A stretch of 64,000 bases of DNA, taken from JAJDNS01 sp963578825. GTDB taxonomy: Bacteria; Acidobacteriota; Vicinamibacteria; Fen-336. The position numbers and the translations under genes were made by a program. The stretch lies in NCBI GenBank assembly GCA_963578825.1, contig CAUZDW010000012.1, positions 40,601-104,600 on the forward strand, in the 5' to 3' direction. The notes beneath the pieces are model-generated. The model was not told where the DNA came from. It did not search any database and was given only the letters and a program-made list of their open reading frames with translations. Positions 42,467 to 51,329 of the stretch are shown here, piece after piece; the stretch's first letter is position 1, and each line of letters begins with the position of its first letter.

Positions 42467-44719
42467 ATGGCTCGACTCTTCTCTCTCCTGGCGGTCCTCC
42501 TGGGGGCGACGGCGGCTGTAGCGGCGGCACCGGAGACCCCTTTCTCCTGCGGAGACGCACTCGTGGACGGTCGGGACGGCCGAAGCTATCCCACCGTGGC
42601 GATTGGCAGCCAGTGCTGGCTTGGGCGCAACCTCGACCACGGCCGGGAGGGGGCCGACTCGTGCTACGCCCACGACCCGGCCAACTGCCGGGTGTACGGT
42701 GCGCTCTACACCTGGTCCGAGGCCATGCAGGCCGAGCGGGAGGCCGGGGCCCAGGGTGTGTGCCCCGTCGACTGGCACGTCCCGTCCCGCGGGGAGTGGA
42801 CGCTCCTCTCGAACCACCTGGGCCCCGCCACCGCCGGCGAGGCGCTGAAGGCACGGGAGGACCACGAACCGCCGTTCGACGGCACCGACCAGGTGGGCTT
42901 CACGGCCTTGCCCGCGGGCACGGGATTCCGCGGCTCCTTCGGGCGGCAGGGGGAGTGGGCTTTCTTCTGGACGTCGACCGAGGTGAACGCCGAACGGGCC
43001 GCCTCCGTGCAGCTCGACCGATTGTGGCAGGCGGCCCCCCCGCGGTATCGCCGGGTCGTCTTCGACGACTTCTACTTGAAGGAGAACGCCTTCTCGGTGC
43101 GGTGCGTGCGGGACCGGGGCGTCTCGGCCGAGCCGTCACTCGTCGTGCGAGTCGTGAGAGACCGAACCCGCCGGGGCCGGATGCGGGCCCGTCGCCCCAA
43201 CATCCTCTGCATCACCTGCGAGGACATCTCCCCGCGGCTGGGAAGCTACGGGGACACTGTGGCCCTCACGCCGGTGCTCGACCGCCTGGCCCGGGTGGGC
43301 GTGCGATTCACACGCATGTTCTCGGTCTCCGGGGTGTGCGCGCCGAGCCGGGCGGCGCTCATCACCGGGATGTATCCCTCCAGCATCGGAGCCAACCACA
43401 TGCGGACGAGCCGCAAGGATGTGCCCGGGATCGCGCCCTACGAGGTGGTGCCCCCGCCCCACGTGCGGCCCTACACGGAGCTGCTCCGGGCCGCCGGGTA
43501 CTACACCACCAACAACTCGAAGACCGACTACCAGTTCAAGCCTCCGATCACCGCGTGGGACGAGAGCGGCCGGGACGCCCACTGGAAGAACCGCCCGGAG
43601 GGCATGCCGTTCTTCTCCATCTTCAACTCCACGACGACCCACGAGTCGCAGGTCTGGAAGCGCACGAACGACCCCGTCGTCATCCCGCCCGAGCGTGTGC
43701 TCCTCCCCCCCTACTACCCCGACACCTTGAAGGTGCGCCGGGACGTGGCCCGGGTCTACAGCAACGTCGCGATTATGGACCGGGAGGTCGGCGAGCTGCT
43801 GGCCGAGCTCGCAGAGGCGGGGCTCGCCGAGGACACCATCGTCATCTGGTACTCGGACCACGGCGGCCCCATGCCACGGCAGAAGCGGCTGGTGCTCGAC
43901 TCGGGCCTCCACGTCCCGTTCATGATGCGATTCCCCGGGGGCGCTCACGCCGGGACGGTGAACGACGATCTCGCGAGCTTCGTCGACATCCCCGCCACCA
44001 TCCTCTCTCTCGCCGGACTCGAGGTGCCGAAGTACATGCAGGGACGGCCCTTCTGGGGCGAGCAGAAGGCCCCGCCCCGGGAGTACATCTACGCCGCACG
44101 GGACCGCCTGGACGCGCAGTACGACGCGGCCCGGGCGGTGAGGGACAAGCGCTTCAAGTACATCCGGAACTTCAAGCCCGAGGTCTCGGCCTACCTGGAC
44201 GTCCAGTACCGCAGGCAGATGGGGATCATGCAGGAGCTGCTTCGCCTGCGAGACGAAGGAAACCTGGATCCGATCCAGGCCCGGTGGTTCCGCCAGCCGA
44301 AAGAGAAAGAAGAGCTCTACGACACCGTAGCCGACCCGTTCGAGGTGCACGACCTGGCCCGGGACCCGGCCTACGCGGGTGAGGTCGAGCGCCTGAGCGG
44401 CGCTCTCTCGGCCTGGATGGGGCGGATCGGCGACGACCCGCTGCGACCGGAAAACGACCTGGTCGAGTCGATGTGGCCCGGAGGCGTGCAGCCGACGACG
44501 GCACCGCCCGCCGTTTCGTGGGCGAGGGGCCAGGTCGCGATCGAGTCCTCGACCGAAGGTGCGGCCATCGCCTACCAGGTCGACGGACGGGGCTACGGGC
44601 CGGACCACTGGCTGCTCTACACGGGCCCCTTCGACGCGCGCTCGGGCAGCACCGTCACCGCGGCCGCCATCCGCGTCGGATACGCCCAGAGCGGCACCGT
44701 GGAGTTCCTGGTGCCCTGA
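42467..44719 (+). CDS. FISUMP-domain protein fused in frame to a sulfatase
   Basis: One open frame of 750 aa. Residues 1-20 are a signal peptide (LFSLLAVLLGATAAVAAA). Residues about 30-225 are a FISUMP (TIGR02145) domain: YPTVAIGSQCWLGRNLDH, YGALYTWSEAM, GVCPVDWHVPSRGEWTLL, GEWAFFWTSTE, NAFSVRCVRD. A short linker then meets a sulfatase from about residue 243 (RRPNILCITCEDISPRLGSYG), with the formylglycine Cys291 in GVCAPSRAALITGMYPS, metal/His sites NSTTTHESQVW and WYSDHGGPMPRQKR. The tail resembles a beta-sandwich. A second ATG at 43191 could start a separate sulfatase; with a lost FISUMP stop the two would be separate genes. Confidence 0.75.
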   Translation: MARLFSLLAVLLGATAAVAAAPETPFSCGDALVDGRDGRSYPTVAIGSQCWLGRNLDHGREGADSCYAHDPANCRVYGALYTWSEAMQAEREAGAQGVCPVDWHVPSRGEWTLLSNHLGPATAGEALKAREDHEPPFDGTDQVGFTALPAGTGFRGSFGRQGEWAFFWTSTEVNAERAASVQLDRLWQAAPPRYRRVVFDDFYLKENAFSVRCVRDRGVSAEPSLVVRVVRDRTRRGRMRARRPNILCITCEDISPRLGSYGDTVALTPVLDRLARVGVRFTRMFSVSGVCAPSRAALITGMYPSSIGANHMRTSRKDVPGIAPYEVVPPPHVRPYTELLRAAGYYTTNNSKTDYQFKPPITAWDESGRDAHWKNRPEGMPFFSIFNSTTTHESQVWKRTNDPVVIPPERVLLPPYYPDTLKVRRDVARVYSNVAIMDREVGELLAELAEAGLAEDTIVIWYSDHGGPMPRQKRLVLDSGLHVPFMMRFPGGAHAGTVNDDLASFVDIPATILSLAGLEVPKYMQGRPFWGEQKAPPREYIYAARDRLDAQYDAARAVRDKRFKYIRNFKPEVSAYLDVQYRRQMGIMQELLRLRDEGNLDPIQARWFRQPKEKEELYDTVADPFEVHDLARDPAYAGEVERLSGALSAWMGRIGDDPLRPENDLVESMWPGGVQPTTAPPAVSWARGQVAIESSTEGAAIAYQVDGRGYGPDHWLLYTGPFDARSGSTVTAAAIRVGYAQSGTVEFLVP

Positions 44720-44793
44720 GCGGCAGCTCGGCCGACACGAGAGGTCGGGCGCTTCCCCGCCACGAACAGGAAGACGGGACGGAGGCCGGTCGA

Positions 44794-44825
44794 GTTGGCG
44801 GGTCATGAGACCACGACCCGCCAAC
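44794..44825 (+). terminator. Bidirectional hairpin between convergent genes
   Basis: GTTGGCGGGTC (44794-44804) and GACCCGCCAAC (44815-44825) form a perfect 11-bp stem with a 10-nt loop, followed by TTTC. It lies between the convergent sulfatase and binding-protein genes and is a likely terminator, though the T-tract is short. Confidence 0.45.
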
Positions 44826-44838
44826 TTTCAGCGAGAGC

Positions 44839-45998
44839 CTACGGCAGAGCCGCGAGCCAGGAGCTGTCCTCCAGCCACTTCTTCCGCAGCTGCTCGAGGA
44901 GCCCCGTCCCCTCGAAGGCCACGAGGTAGCTGTCCACGAGGCTCCGGAGTTGCGCGTCGCCGGGCGGCAGCGCGATTCCGATCGGCTCGATCGTGAGCGG
45001 CTCCTTGAGTGTGGCCAGCTCCTTGCCGGGGTGACGCATGACGGTGATCACGCAGATCGGCATGTCCGCCACGAGCGCATCGACCTCGTCGTTCAGCAGC
45101 ATGTTGACGGCCGTCGTGTAGTCCTCGGTCGTCACCAGGGTGGCCTCGGGGAGGACCGTCTTGATGAACTCCTCGCTCGTCGAGTTGCCGAGAGCGGCCA
45201 GCTTGAGGTTGGCGCGGTTGATCTCGCCGGCGCTCCCAATAGCGGCCAGGGTCGCGGACTTGGTCAGAATCGATTTTCCCGACAGCATGTACGGGCCCAC
45301 GAATGTGGCCTTCAGGCTCCGCGGCGCGGTGATGGCCATGCCGGACATGACCATGTCGACCTCGCCGGCGCTCAGGGCGTCGAGCAGCTGGGGGAACGGC
45401 TTCGTGACGAACTTCGCCTCCACCCTCAGGGCCCCGGCCAGCAGATTGGCCAGATCCACCTCGAGGCCGATGAGGTGACCATCCCGGTCCTTGGCGTTGA
45501 AGGGAGGCTGGTCGCCGGAGAGGCCGACCCGCAGCTCACCGCTTTGGACAATGCGCTCCAGGAACGAGTAGTCGGAGTTGACGGCCGCCATCGGAGACAG
45601 ATACCCGGTGAGCCGGGTCACGAGACGGGTCCCGGACGTCTCGCCGAAGCCGGAGAAGAGCGAGCCTCCGAAGAACTGGCCGCCGAACTCGTAGGCCTCG
45701 TTGTCGACGTAGTCGAAGTCCTGGGTGATGGCGAAGACGTGCTTGGGATTCTCCTTGTCCGCTCCGAGCTTCCAGGAGGCCAGATCGCCCCGGATCGACA
45801 GCCGGCCCACCCGCGTCTTCTCGCCGAAGTTGAACTGCATGCTCGTGTCGAACCGGTCGAAGGGCTTCCTCCGCTCGTTCTTGAAGGGGCTTCCGTACTG
45901 GAGCGCGACCTCGAAGACGCCGTAGTAGTTCGTGTTCTTCGTGATGGACTCACCCTCGCCGATGACCCGCGCTCCGGCGTGCAGCTGCAGGCCCAGTG
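44839..45998 (-). CDS. Chimera: DUF3943 fragment joined to a solute-binding (SBP_bac_3) domain
   Basis: Reading leftwards, the frame opens without a clear start near 45998, just where the AbrB gene begins on the other strand. It first reads part of a DUF3943-type outer-membrane-like protein (ARVIGEGESITKNTNYYGVF, RRKPFDRFDTSMQFNFGE, ITQDFDYVDNEAYEFGGQ, ending AVNSDYS). It then continues in frame into a type 3 solute-binding domain (FLERIVQSGELRVGLSGDQPPF, LIGLEVDLANLLAG, ALSAGEVDMVMSGMAITAP, DALVADMPICVITVMRHPG) to 44839. The binding domain lacks its own signal peptide. An ATG at 45840 would give 333 aa. It is most likely a deletion fusion of two genes. Confidence 0.6.
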
Positions 45999-46238
45999 AG
46001 GAAGCTGGTCCAGGCCGGCGGATCCCTGGCTGTGACGCTCCCGGCTGAGCTCATCCACGAGTTCAAGCTGAAGAAGGGCATGTCGGTCGATGTCGCGGTG
46101 CACCCGGGCACGGGCGCCGTGACGATCCGGCCCGGGGTGCGACTTTTTGAGGACGGGAAGGTCACGAAGCGCTTCCAGCGCCACGCGGAGGACATCGCGG
46201 AGACCTACAAGGATTCCTTCGACGAACTCGCGAAGTGA
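45996..46238 (+). CDS. AbrB/MazE-type antitoxin
   Basis: 80 aa. The N-terminal swapped-hairpin DNA-binding fold reads MRKLVQAGGSLAVTLPAELI, with KGMSVDVAVHPGTGAVTIRP, and the C-terminus RFQRHAEDIAETYKDSFDEL is the probable toxin-binding helix. GTG 45996 has no good Shine-Dalgarno and lies at the junction with the truncated DUF3943 fragment, so its native promoter may have been lost. It overlaps the Doc gene by GTGA. Confidence 0.75.
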   Translation: MRKLVQAGGSLAVTLPAELIHEFKLKKGMSVDVAVHPGTGAVTIRPGVRLFEDGKVTKRFQRHAEDIAETYKDSFDELAK

Positions 46239-46609
46239 CGCTCTACCTCTCGATCGAGCAGGTTCTCCACATCCACACGCTCCAGATCCGGCGGTTCGGC
46301 TGGAGTGCGGGAGAGTGGGGCTCTGGAAGCGGCGGTCGCGCGACGACCTTCGGCGGAGAGGACCTCTACCCCGAGCTGGCGGCGAAGGCGGCGGCCCTGA
46401 TGCATTCGCTCGTGATGAACCGCCCGTTCGTCGATGGCAACGAGGGAGTGGGTGCACAGGCCGCGCTTCTCTTCCTCCGAGTCAACGGAATGCAGCTCCT
46501 CATCACCTCTGCGGAGCTGACCGAGGTGACCCTGCCGGTGGCCCGCGGCGAGCTCTCAGCGGAGGCTCTCGCGATCTGGCTGCGCCAACGCCTTCGGCCC
46601 GAGGAGTAG
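46235..46609 (+). CDS. doc: Doc (death-on-curing) Fic-family toxin with altered catalytic motif
   Basis: 124 aa. Doc family features: YLSIEQVLHIHTLQIRRFG, TTFGGEDLYPELAAKAAALMHSLVMN and ALLFLRVNGMQLL. The Fic motif HPFxDGNKR is changed to RPFVDGNEG (NRPFVDGNEGVGAQAALL). The catalytic His is Arg, and the Lys-Arg that bind the nucleotide are Glu-Gly. A wild-type Doc kinase that inactivates EF-Tu would need the His, so this copy is probably inactive unless the motif is a sequence error. GTG 46235 overlaps the antitoxin stop. Confidence 0.75.
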   Translation: MTLYLSIEQVLHIHTLQIRRFGWSAGEWGSGSGGRATTFGGEDLYPELAAKAAALMHSLVMNRPFVDGNEGVGAQAALLFLRVNGMQLLITSAELTEVTLPVARGELSAEALAIWLRQRLRPEE

Positions 46610-46695
46610 CGGCGACACGGATCAGAGGCCGGGCAGGCCAGCGTTGACAGCAAATCATGCCGGCCCTAGCATGGACCTTCGTTCCCCGCCCCCGT

Positions 46696-46780
46696 GCCGG
46701 AGTGGTGGAATTGGCAGACACGCACGCTTGAGGGGCGTGTGGAGCGATCCGTGCGGGTTCGAGTCCCGCCTCCGGCACCA
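46696..46780 (+). tRNA. tRNA-Leu (anticodon GAG)
   Basis: 85-nt class II tRNA. Acceptor GCCGGAG pairs perfectly with CTCCGGC, then A and an encoded CCA. Anticodon stem CACGC/GCGTG encloses TTGAGGG, anticodon GAG. The T arm GCGGGTTCGAGTCCCGC is intact. The second Leu tRNA in the window. Confidence 0.95.
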
Positions 46781-46851
46781 TCGTCACGTCCCTGCAGAAC
46801 CCGCCTCGGACGTGTGGCGAAGGATCTCATACCCGAAGGGCTGGCGTGTCC

Positions 46852-49407
46852 CTACGTGGGATCCGAGGAGCCTGGCACGACCGGGTCAGCGCCTTCGAGC
46901 CCGGCGGCCGAGAGCCCAAGAAGCAGAATGGGGACGGCCACCGCGTCCGGCGAGAGGGCAGGTGCGAGGGTGATCCAGGCCAGCGCCGCCAGGCCGGCAC
47001 CCACGAGGGGTGCCACGCGCCACCGCAGGAGCGCCAGAGTGAGGGTGACGGCCAGCGCCGGCGAGAGCGCGGCCAGCGCCCGCGGGACAGCCGCATCCTC
47101 CGCACCCCAGTAGATGAAGAGATTGAAGACGCCGAGGCTCGGGCTCGGAACGGGCAGCCGGAAGAGGGACGCGCCAAAGGCGGGCAGGTCCAGCACCGCC
47201 ACGGGCAGCACGAGCACTACGTAGGCGGAGGCCGCGCCGGCCAGCGCTCGACGCCAGTCTCGGGGTTGCCCCGCCAGGGGCGCGAGAAGGAGCGGCGCGA
47301 GGAGCAGGGTGCGATGGTCGACGGCGACAGCGACGCCGGCCAGAAGACCCGTGGCCCACGCCCGGCCCTGCCCCGCCAGGATCCACGCGCCCACGAGCGC
47401 AGCCAACGGCCATGCAACGGGGAGCCCGAGGGCCGTTCCCAGAGCGAGCGGCCCGAGGACGGTCGTGAGACCGAGCACCAGGGGCCTCTGCTCCGCTTCG
47501 GCACGGCGCGTGATGACGAGAGCCAGCAGCACGAGAAAGGCCAGGGTCGGGACGCGAATGTCGCGCTGCCCAACGAGCCGTCCGAGTGCGCCGAGGAGCG
47601 ACAACCCCGGGGGCATGTTGGCCCGGTCCGGCCGGATCTCCACCGGCGGCTCCAGCGTGAAGCTGGTGGCGTAGGCCTCGCGGCCCCGTGGGGTGTCTTC
47701 GGGCGGAGGCCGGTACGGGCTCAGCCCGGACCCGAGCCGCTTTGCGTCCCCGGCCGCCTGGACCACGCGGGCATCCTGGGCCCGGATGAGGCCTGTGCGC
47801 TCTCCGACACCCACCATGAGCAGGAGCGGCAGAGCAACGACGAGAACGCCGGCCGTCCCGATGATCGCCGTCCGCACCCTCCGGCTGGCTCCGGCGAGGC
47901 TCGCCGTCAGATAGGCGACGGCGAGGCCTCCGGCAGTGGCGCTGAAGAGAAGGCCGAGGGGATCCCTGGTGAGCGTGGGACCGGCCCGTGGGGCCAGCGT
48001 CGGGACGATCCCCCCGAGTCGGGCCGGAAGGTCGGCAGCCACCGCTTGTTCCCACGTGGTGCGGAAGATCTCACCCTCGGCGATCTCCACCGCAAGGGCG
48101 AAGAGAAGGAGCGGCACCACGGCGAGATCGGCCCGCAGCCGGCGGGCGAGGACGCCCACCGGCAGAAGCACGGCCGCGGGAAGGAGATAGTTCGGGTGGA
48201 CGACGCGGGAGAAGTAGACGGCGGAGACGAGGGCGACGCTGCCCATGACGAGGGCCGTCTCCGCACCACCCTCCCGCATCTGCCGGTGGACCAGAAGCAG
48301 GCCCAACGGGATCAGGAAGAGGTAGAACGCCGAGAACGACACGTGGTCGGAGAGGCTGCTCACCACTCCGAAGTAAATCAGGAAGTTGGCGAAGCCGAAG
48401 CCGGGGGTGCCTCCGAGGGGGTAGTTGTCGGCGCCAGGGAGACCCACGTTGTAGACGACGATGTCGCCCCAGAAGGCCTGCAGGTCGATGAGGGCGACGG
48501 GCAGGACCACGGCCAGGAAGACGCCCGCGGCCGCCACCGCGGGCCAGGCCACTCGTCGCCACGTGGCGGGTGAGAGGAGATCGCGCCACTCACGAGCGCC
48601 GCTCATGGCCACGAGGAGAAAGGGGGCGAAAGGCCAGGCCAGCTGCTTGACGGCGCAGGCCAGGCCGAGGACAAGGCCGGCCAGGACGAGCCGTCCGTGT
48701 CGGGCCGCCAGCACGGCGGCCAGGAGGATCGCGACAAAAACCATGTCGTTGGCCCCGAAGATCTGGTGCCAGTAGACGAGAGGGTTGAGTGCGGCCAGCC
48801 CGGCGGCCGCGAGACGGGCCTCGTCACTCCCGGGAAGGCGAGCGGCCAGGACCACCACCAAACCGTAGAAGAGCAGCGTGACGAAGCGCGGGTCGAAGAA
48901 CCCGAACAGCGCGCGGCTCGCCAGGTAGAACGGCATCATCACCAGGTGTGTCCCCGGCAGGTATGCGTGGTGAGTCAGGATGGGGTTGCCGCCGTACTCC
49001 TCCCAGAAGGCGGAGGCCCGGGCCTGCTTCGCCAGGATCGTCCCGGAGTACTCGGCGGCGTAGGGGCTCTCGCCTTCGAGGAGGACGTCGAGGGCGAGGG
49101 GAAGCTGGACGACGCCCCCGTCCTGCCCGTAGGGCCTATCCGTGGCCGCGCCCAGCCCGATGAACGCGGCGCTGGGCAGGACGACGAGGAGAGAAGCCCC
49201 GAGAGCGATCACCCCCGCCCGGACCGCGGCGCGGGCCCCGAAAATCGCCAGGGCGGCGTAGGCCAGCGCGAGCAGGGTGGCCAGGGCGGCCAGAAGGAGA
49301 GCGATGGGATCGCGGTCGACCGCACCCGACGGGCTCGGGAAGAACGGGGCCAACCAGGCCGCGGGCTGCGCGAGCCTCGGGTCGTGGAGCAGGCGCCAGG
49401 CCAGCAC
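46852..49407 (-). CDS. Large polytopic membrane protein (glycosyltransferase-87/mannosyltransferase-like)
   Basis: 851 aa with about 18-20 predicted transmembrane helices (for example ALLLAALATLLALAYAALAI, LVLAGLVLGLACAVKQLAWP, VSFSAFYLFLIPLGLLLVH). The first luminal loop carries LLEGESPYAAEYSG. Polar loops such as GGNPILTHHAYLPGTHLV and NPLVYWHQIFGANDMVF resemble membrane C-type mannosyl/arabinosyl-transferases, and the two halves look alike in layout (each ends with LGGTPGFGFANFLIYFGVV or SLGVFNLFIYWGAED), suggesting internal duplication. Start is GTG 49407. The frame stays open upstream to a CTG near 49497, so the N-terminus is uncertain. It follows the zinc-ribbon gene. Confidence 0.65.
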   Translation of the reverse strand: MLAWRLLHDPRLAQPAAWLAPFFPSPSGAVDRDPIALLLAALATLLALAYAALAIFGARAAVRAGVIALGASLLVVLPSAAFIGLGAATDRPYGQDGGVVQLPLALDVLLEGESPYAAEYSGTILAKQARASAFWEEYGGNPILTHHAYLPGTHLVMMPFYLASRALFGFFDPRFVTLLFYGLVVVLAARLPGSDEARLAAAGLAALNPLVYWHQIFGANDMVFVAILLAAVLAARHGRLVLAGLVLGLACAVKQLAWPFAPFLLVAMSGAREWRDLLSPATWRRVAWPAVAAAGVFLAVVLPVALIDLQAFWGDIVVYNVGLPGADNYPLGGTPGFGFANFLIYFGVVSSLSDHVSFSAFYLFLIPLGLLLVHRQMREGGAETALVMGSVALVSAVYFSRVVHPNYLLPAAVLLPVGVLARRLRADLAVVPLLLFALAVEIAEGEIFRTTWEQAVAADLPARLGGIVPTLAPRAGPTLTRDPLGLLFSATAGGLAVAYLTASLAGASRRVRTAIIGTAGVLVVALPLLLMVGVGERTGLIRAQDARVVQAAGDAKRLGSGLSPYRPPPEDTPRGREAYATSFTLEPPVEIRPDRANMPPGLSLLGALGRLVGQRDIRVPTLAFLVLLALVITRRAEAEQRPLVLGLTTVLGPLALGTALGLPVAWPLAALVGAWILAGQGRAWATGLLAGVAVAVDHRTLLLAPLLLAPLAGQPRDWRRALAGAASAYVVLVLPVAVLDLPAFGASLFRLPVPSPSLGVFNLFIYWGAEDAAVPRALAALSPALAVTLTLALLRWRVAPLVGAGLAALAWITLAPALSPDAVAVPILLLGLSAAGLEGADPVVPGSSDPT

Positions 49408-49499
49408 CCGCGGTGGGTCGAAGAGCGCTAGGTCTCGCGCGAGGAGAAGGAGGAGCCCGGGGACGATCGCGGCGTCGAGGGGGATGCGCCGGGGAGTGG

Positions 49500-49715
49500 T
49501 CAGGCCTTGTCACCGCCGGATGGAGTGACCGGCACGGGTGATCCGCAGGAGCACACGAGGCTTCGCACCGCCCACTCGATCTTCAGAAGCCGCCCGCAGG
49601 CCGGGCATCCGAAGTACTGGCCCGCCGCGTAGCTCTTCACGAGACGGCCCTCCGGAACGCGCCGATTTTCGGTGGCTGGGTTGCGGCGCCGCGGCCATCG
49701 GTTGAGAAGGGCCAC
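49500..49715 (-). CDS. Small zinc-ribbon protein
   Basis: 71 aa from GTG 49715. It has a single ribbon of CPACGRLLKIEWAVRSLVCSCGS (C-x2-C and C-x-C) plus a basic N-terminus (NRWPRRRNPATENRRV). Its stop is close to the start of the large membrane protein gene. The function is unknown; the metal-binding fold is the only recognisable element. Confidence 0.5.
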   Translation of the reverse strand: MALLNRWPRRRNPATENRRVPEGRLVKSYAAGQYFGCPACGRLLKIEWAVRSLVCSCGSPVPVTPSGGDKA

Positions 49716-49762
49716 AGCGGGCAGCTTACGCCGCGCCGGAGAGAGGGGTCAAGAGAGCGGGC

Positions 49763-50968
49763 TCACAGTGTGCGCAGGTCCTGGTGGCGCAGAAGGAGAA
49801 CGACGGCCAGGAGGAGGAGGAGCGCGGAGGACACCGCCATGACCGCAGGTGCGCCGGCGGTGCGCACGAACAGCCCGCCCACCAGGCTGCCGATGGGCAG
49901 CCCGCCGCGGAAGGCGAGGCCGAAGATCGAGAGAACGCGACCGCGGAGCTCGTCCGGGGTGTGCTCCTGCACCAGCGAGCTGAGGGTCGAGAGTGCCGTG
50001 GTGAGCGTGTAGCCGGAGCCCACGAGAAGGGCCATCGAGAGCCACATCGTCGATGAAAGGACGGCCCCGATCGTCACCAGGCCGTACCCCGCCAGGTATC
50101 GGAGCGTGAGGCGGCCCCGGCCCGGCGCGGCGCCGCGCTGGGCGGTGGTGAGGGCGCCGGCCATGGCCCCGACACCGAGGCTCGTGAGGAGCAGGCTGTA
50201 CCCCGAGGCCCCGGTGCCGAGGACGTCGCCGGCGATCGTCGGCAGGAACGTCATGAGCGGGAAGCCGAGGAAGCTCGCGGCGGCAGCGAGCAGGGTGAGC
50301 GTCCGCAGGATGGGCGTGGTGCTCACGTGGCGGATCCCGTCCCGAAGGTCCTGGCCCAGGGTGCCCGAGGTCTTCAACGGCGAGGGGAACCGGATCCAGA
50401 CCAGGACCAGGATCACGACGACAAAGGAGCCGGTGTTGACGACGAAGCACGCCCCTGTGCCCGCCCAGGCGAGGAGAAGCCCGGCGATCACGGGGCCGAT
50501 GGCCCGGGAGAGGTTGAACTGGAGCGAGTTGAGGGCCACGGCGTTGGCGATCTGTGCGCGGGGGACGAGGGTGGGGAGCACGGCCTGGTAGGTCGGGGCG
50601 GATTGCGACTGGGCGAGGCCGGCCAGGAAGGCGGTGATCAGGATCGCGCCGATCCCGAGGTTGCCGGTGAAGTAGAGGACCGCCAGGAGTGCCGCCAGGA
50701 ACATCTGGACGACCTGGGAGCTCAAGAGGATGAGACGCCGGTCCACACGGTCGGCGATCGCTCCCCCGATGAGCATGAGTGCGAGGAGCGGCACGTCCTG
50801 GGCGAACCGGCGGAGGCCGAGGTAGAAGGGGTCGCCGGTCTGCGTGTGGATGAGCCAGGACAGCGCCACGTCCTGAACCCAGGTGCCGATGCTCGAGAGA
50901 AAGGCCCCGATCCACAGGAAACGGAAGCTCCGCTGCTCGAAGGACGCGAGGAAACCGGGCCACCGCAT
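49763..50968 (-). CDS. MFS transporter (EntS/bacillibactin-exporter-like)
   Basis: 401 aa, 12 transmembrane helices. Typical MFS_3 features: FRFLWIGAFLSSIGTWVQDVAL, GGAIADRVDRRLILLSSQVVQMF, AGLAQSQSAPTYQAVLPTLV, NAVALNSLQFNLSRAIGPVI and a central cytosolic loop (PSPLKTSGTLGQDLRDGIRH). It probably exports a small molecule. ATG 50968 is divergent, by 16 nt, from the zinc-ribbon gene at 50984. No siderophore genes lie nearby. Confidence 0.9.
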   Translation of the reverse strand: MRWPGFLASFEQRSFRFLWIGAFLSSIGTWVQDVALSWLIHTQTGDPFYLGLRRFAQDVPLLALMLIGGAIADRVDRRLILLSSQVVQMFLAALLAVLYFTGNLGIGAILITAFLAGLAQSQSAPTYQAVLPTLVPRAQIANAVALNSLQFNLSRAIGPVIAGLLLAWAGTGACFVVNTGSFVVVILVLVWIRFPSPLKTSGTLGQDLRDGIRHVSTTPILRTLTLLAAAASFLGFPLMTFLPTIAGDVLGTGASGYSLLLTSLGVGAMAGALTTAQRGAAPGRGRLTLRYLAGYGLVTIGAVLSSTMWLSMALLVGSGYTLTTALSTLSSLVQEHTPDELRGRVLSIFGLAFRGGLPIGSLVGGLFVRTAGAPAVMAVSSALLLLLAVVLLLRHQDLRTL

Positions 50969-50983
50969 GGCTATACTGCGCCC

Positions 50984-51271
50984 GTGAGCTTCCCGTGCCC
51001 GGGCTGCGGCGCCTCGATCGACGGACGACCGGACCGCTTCCTGCTGAGGTGTGACGGCTGCGGGACGAGGCTCTCGGGTCGCTCGATGGAAACCGACGGC
51101 TCCAACCCGGCATTCGACGTCCGCGTCGTCGGAAACCCGGGTTTGCGCCGACGGGTCGAGGTCGTCTGGGACGATGTCGAACGAAGCCGGCTCTCCACGT
51201 GGCTCGTCGTGGCGTCCTGCGTGACCCTCGCCCTGGTGATCGTCCTGTTCGTGCTTGCTCGAGCCCTTTGA
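50984..51271 (+). CDS. Zinc-ribbon tail-anchored membrane protein
   Basis: 95 aa. N-terminal zinc ribbon FPCPGCGASIDGRPDRFLLRCDGC (two C-x2-C pairs), a short linker, then one C-terminal transmembrane helix (LVVASCVTLALVIVLFVLAR). The layout matches the tail-anchored zinc-ribbon proteins at 10303-12150. A TATACT box ends 6 nt before GTG 50984, so the mRNA is probably leaderless. It shares a 15-nt divergent region with the MFS gene. Confidence 0.65.
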   Translation: MSFPCPGCGASIDGRPDRFLLRCDGCGTRLSGRSMETDGSNPAFDVRVVGNPGLRRRVEVVWDDVERSRLSTWLVVASCVTLALVIVLFVLARAL

Positions 51272-51329
51272 GCGCTGGCCCCTGAACTGGGCGTCGGCTC
51301 AGCGCTCGCACGGGCAGTCGCGAGGAATC

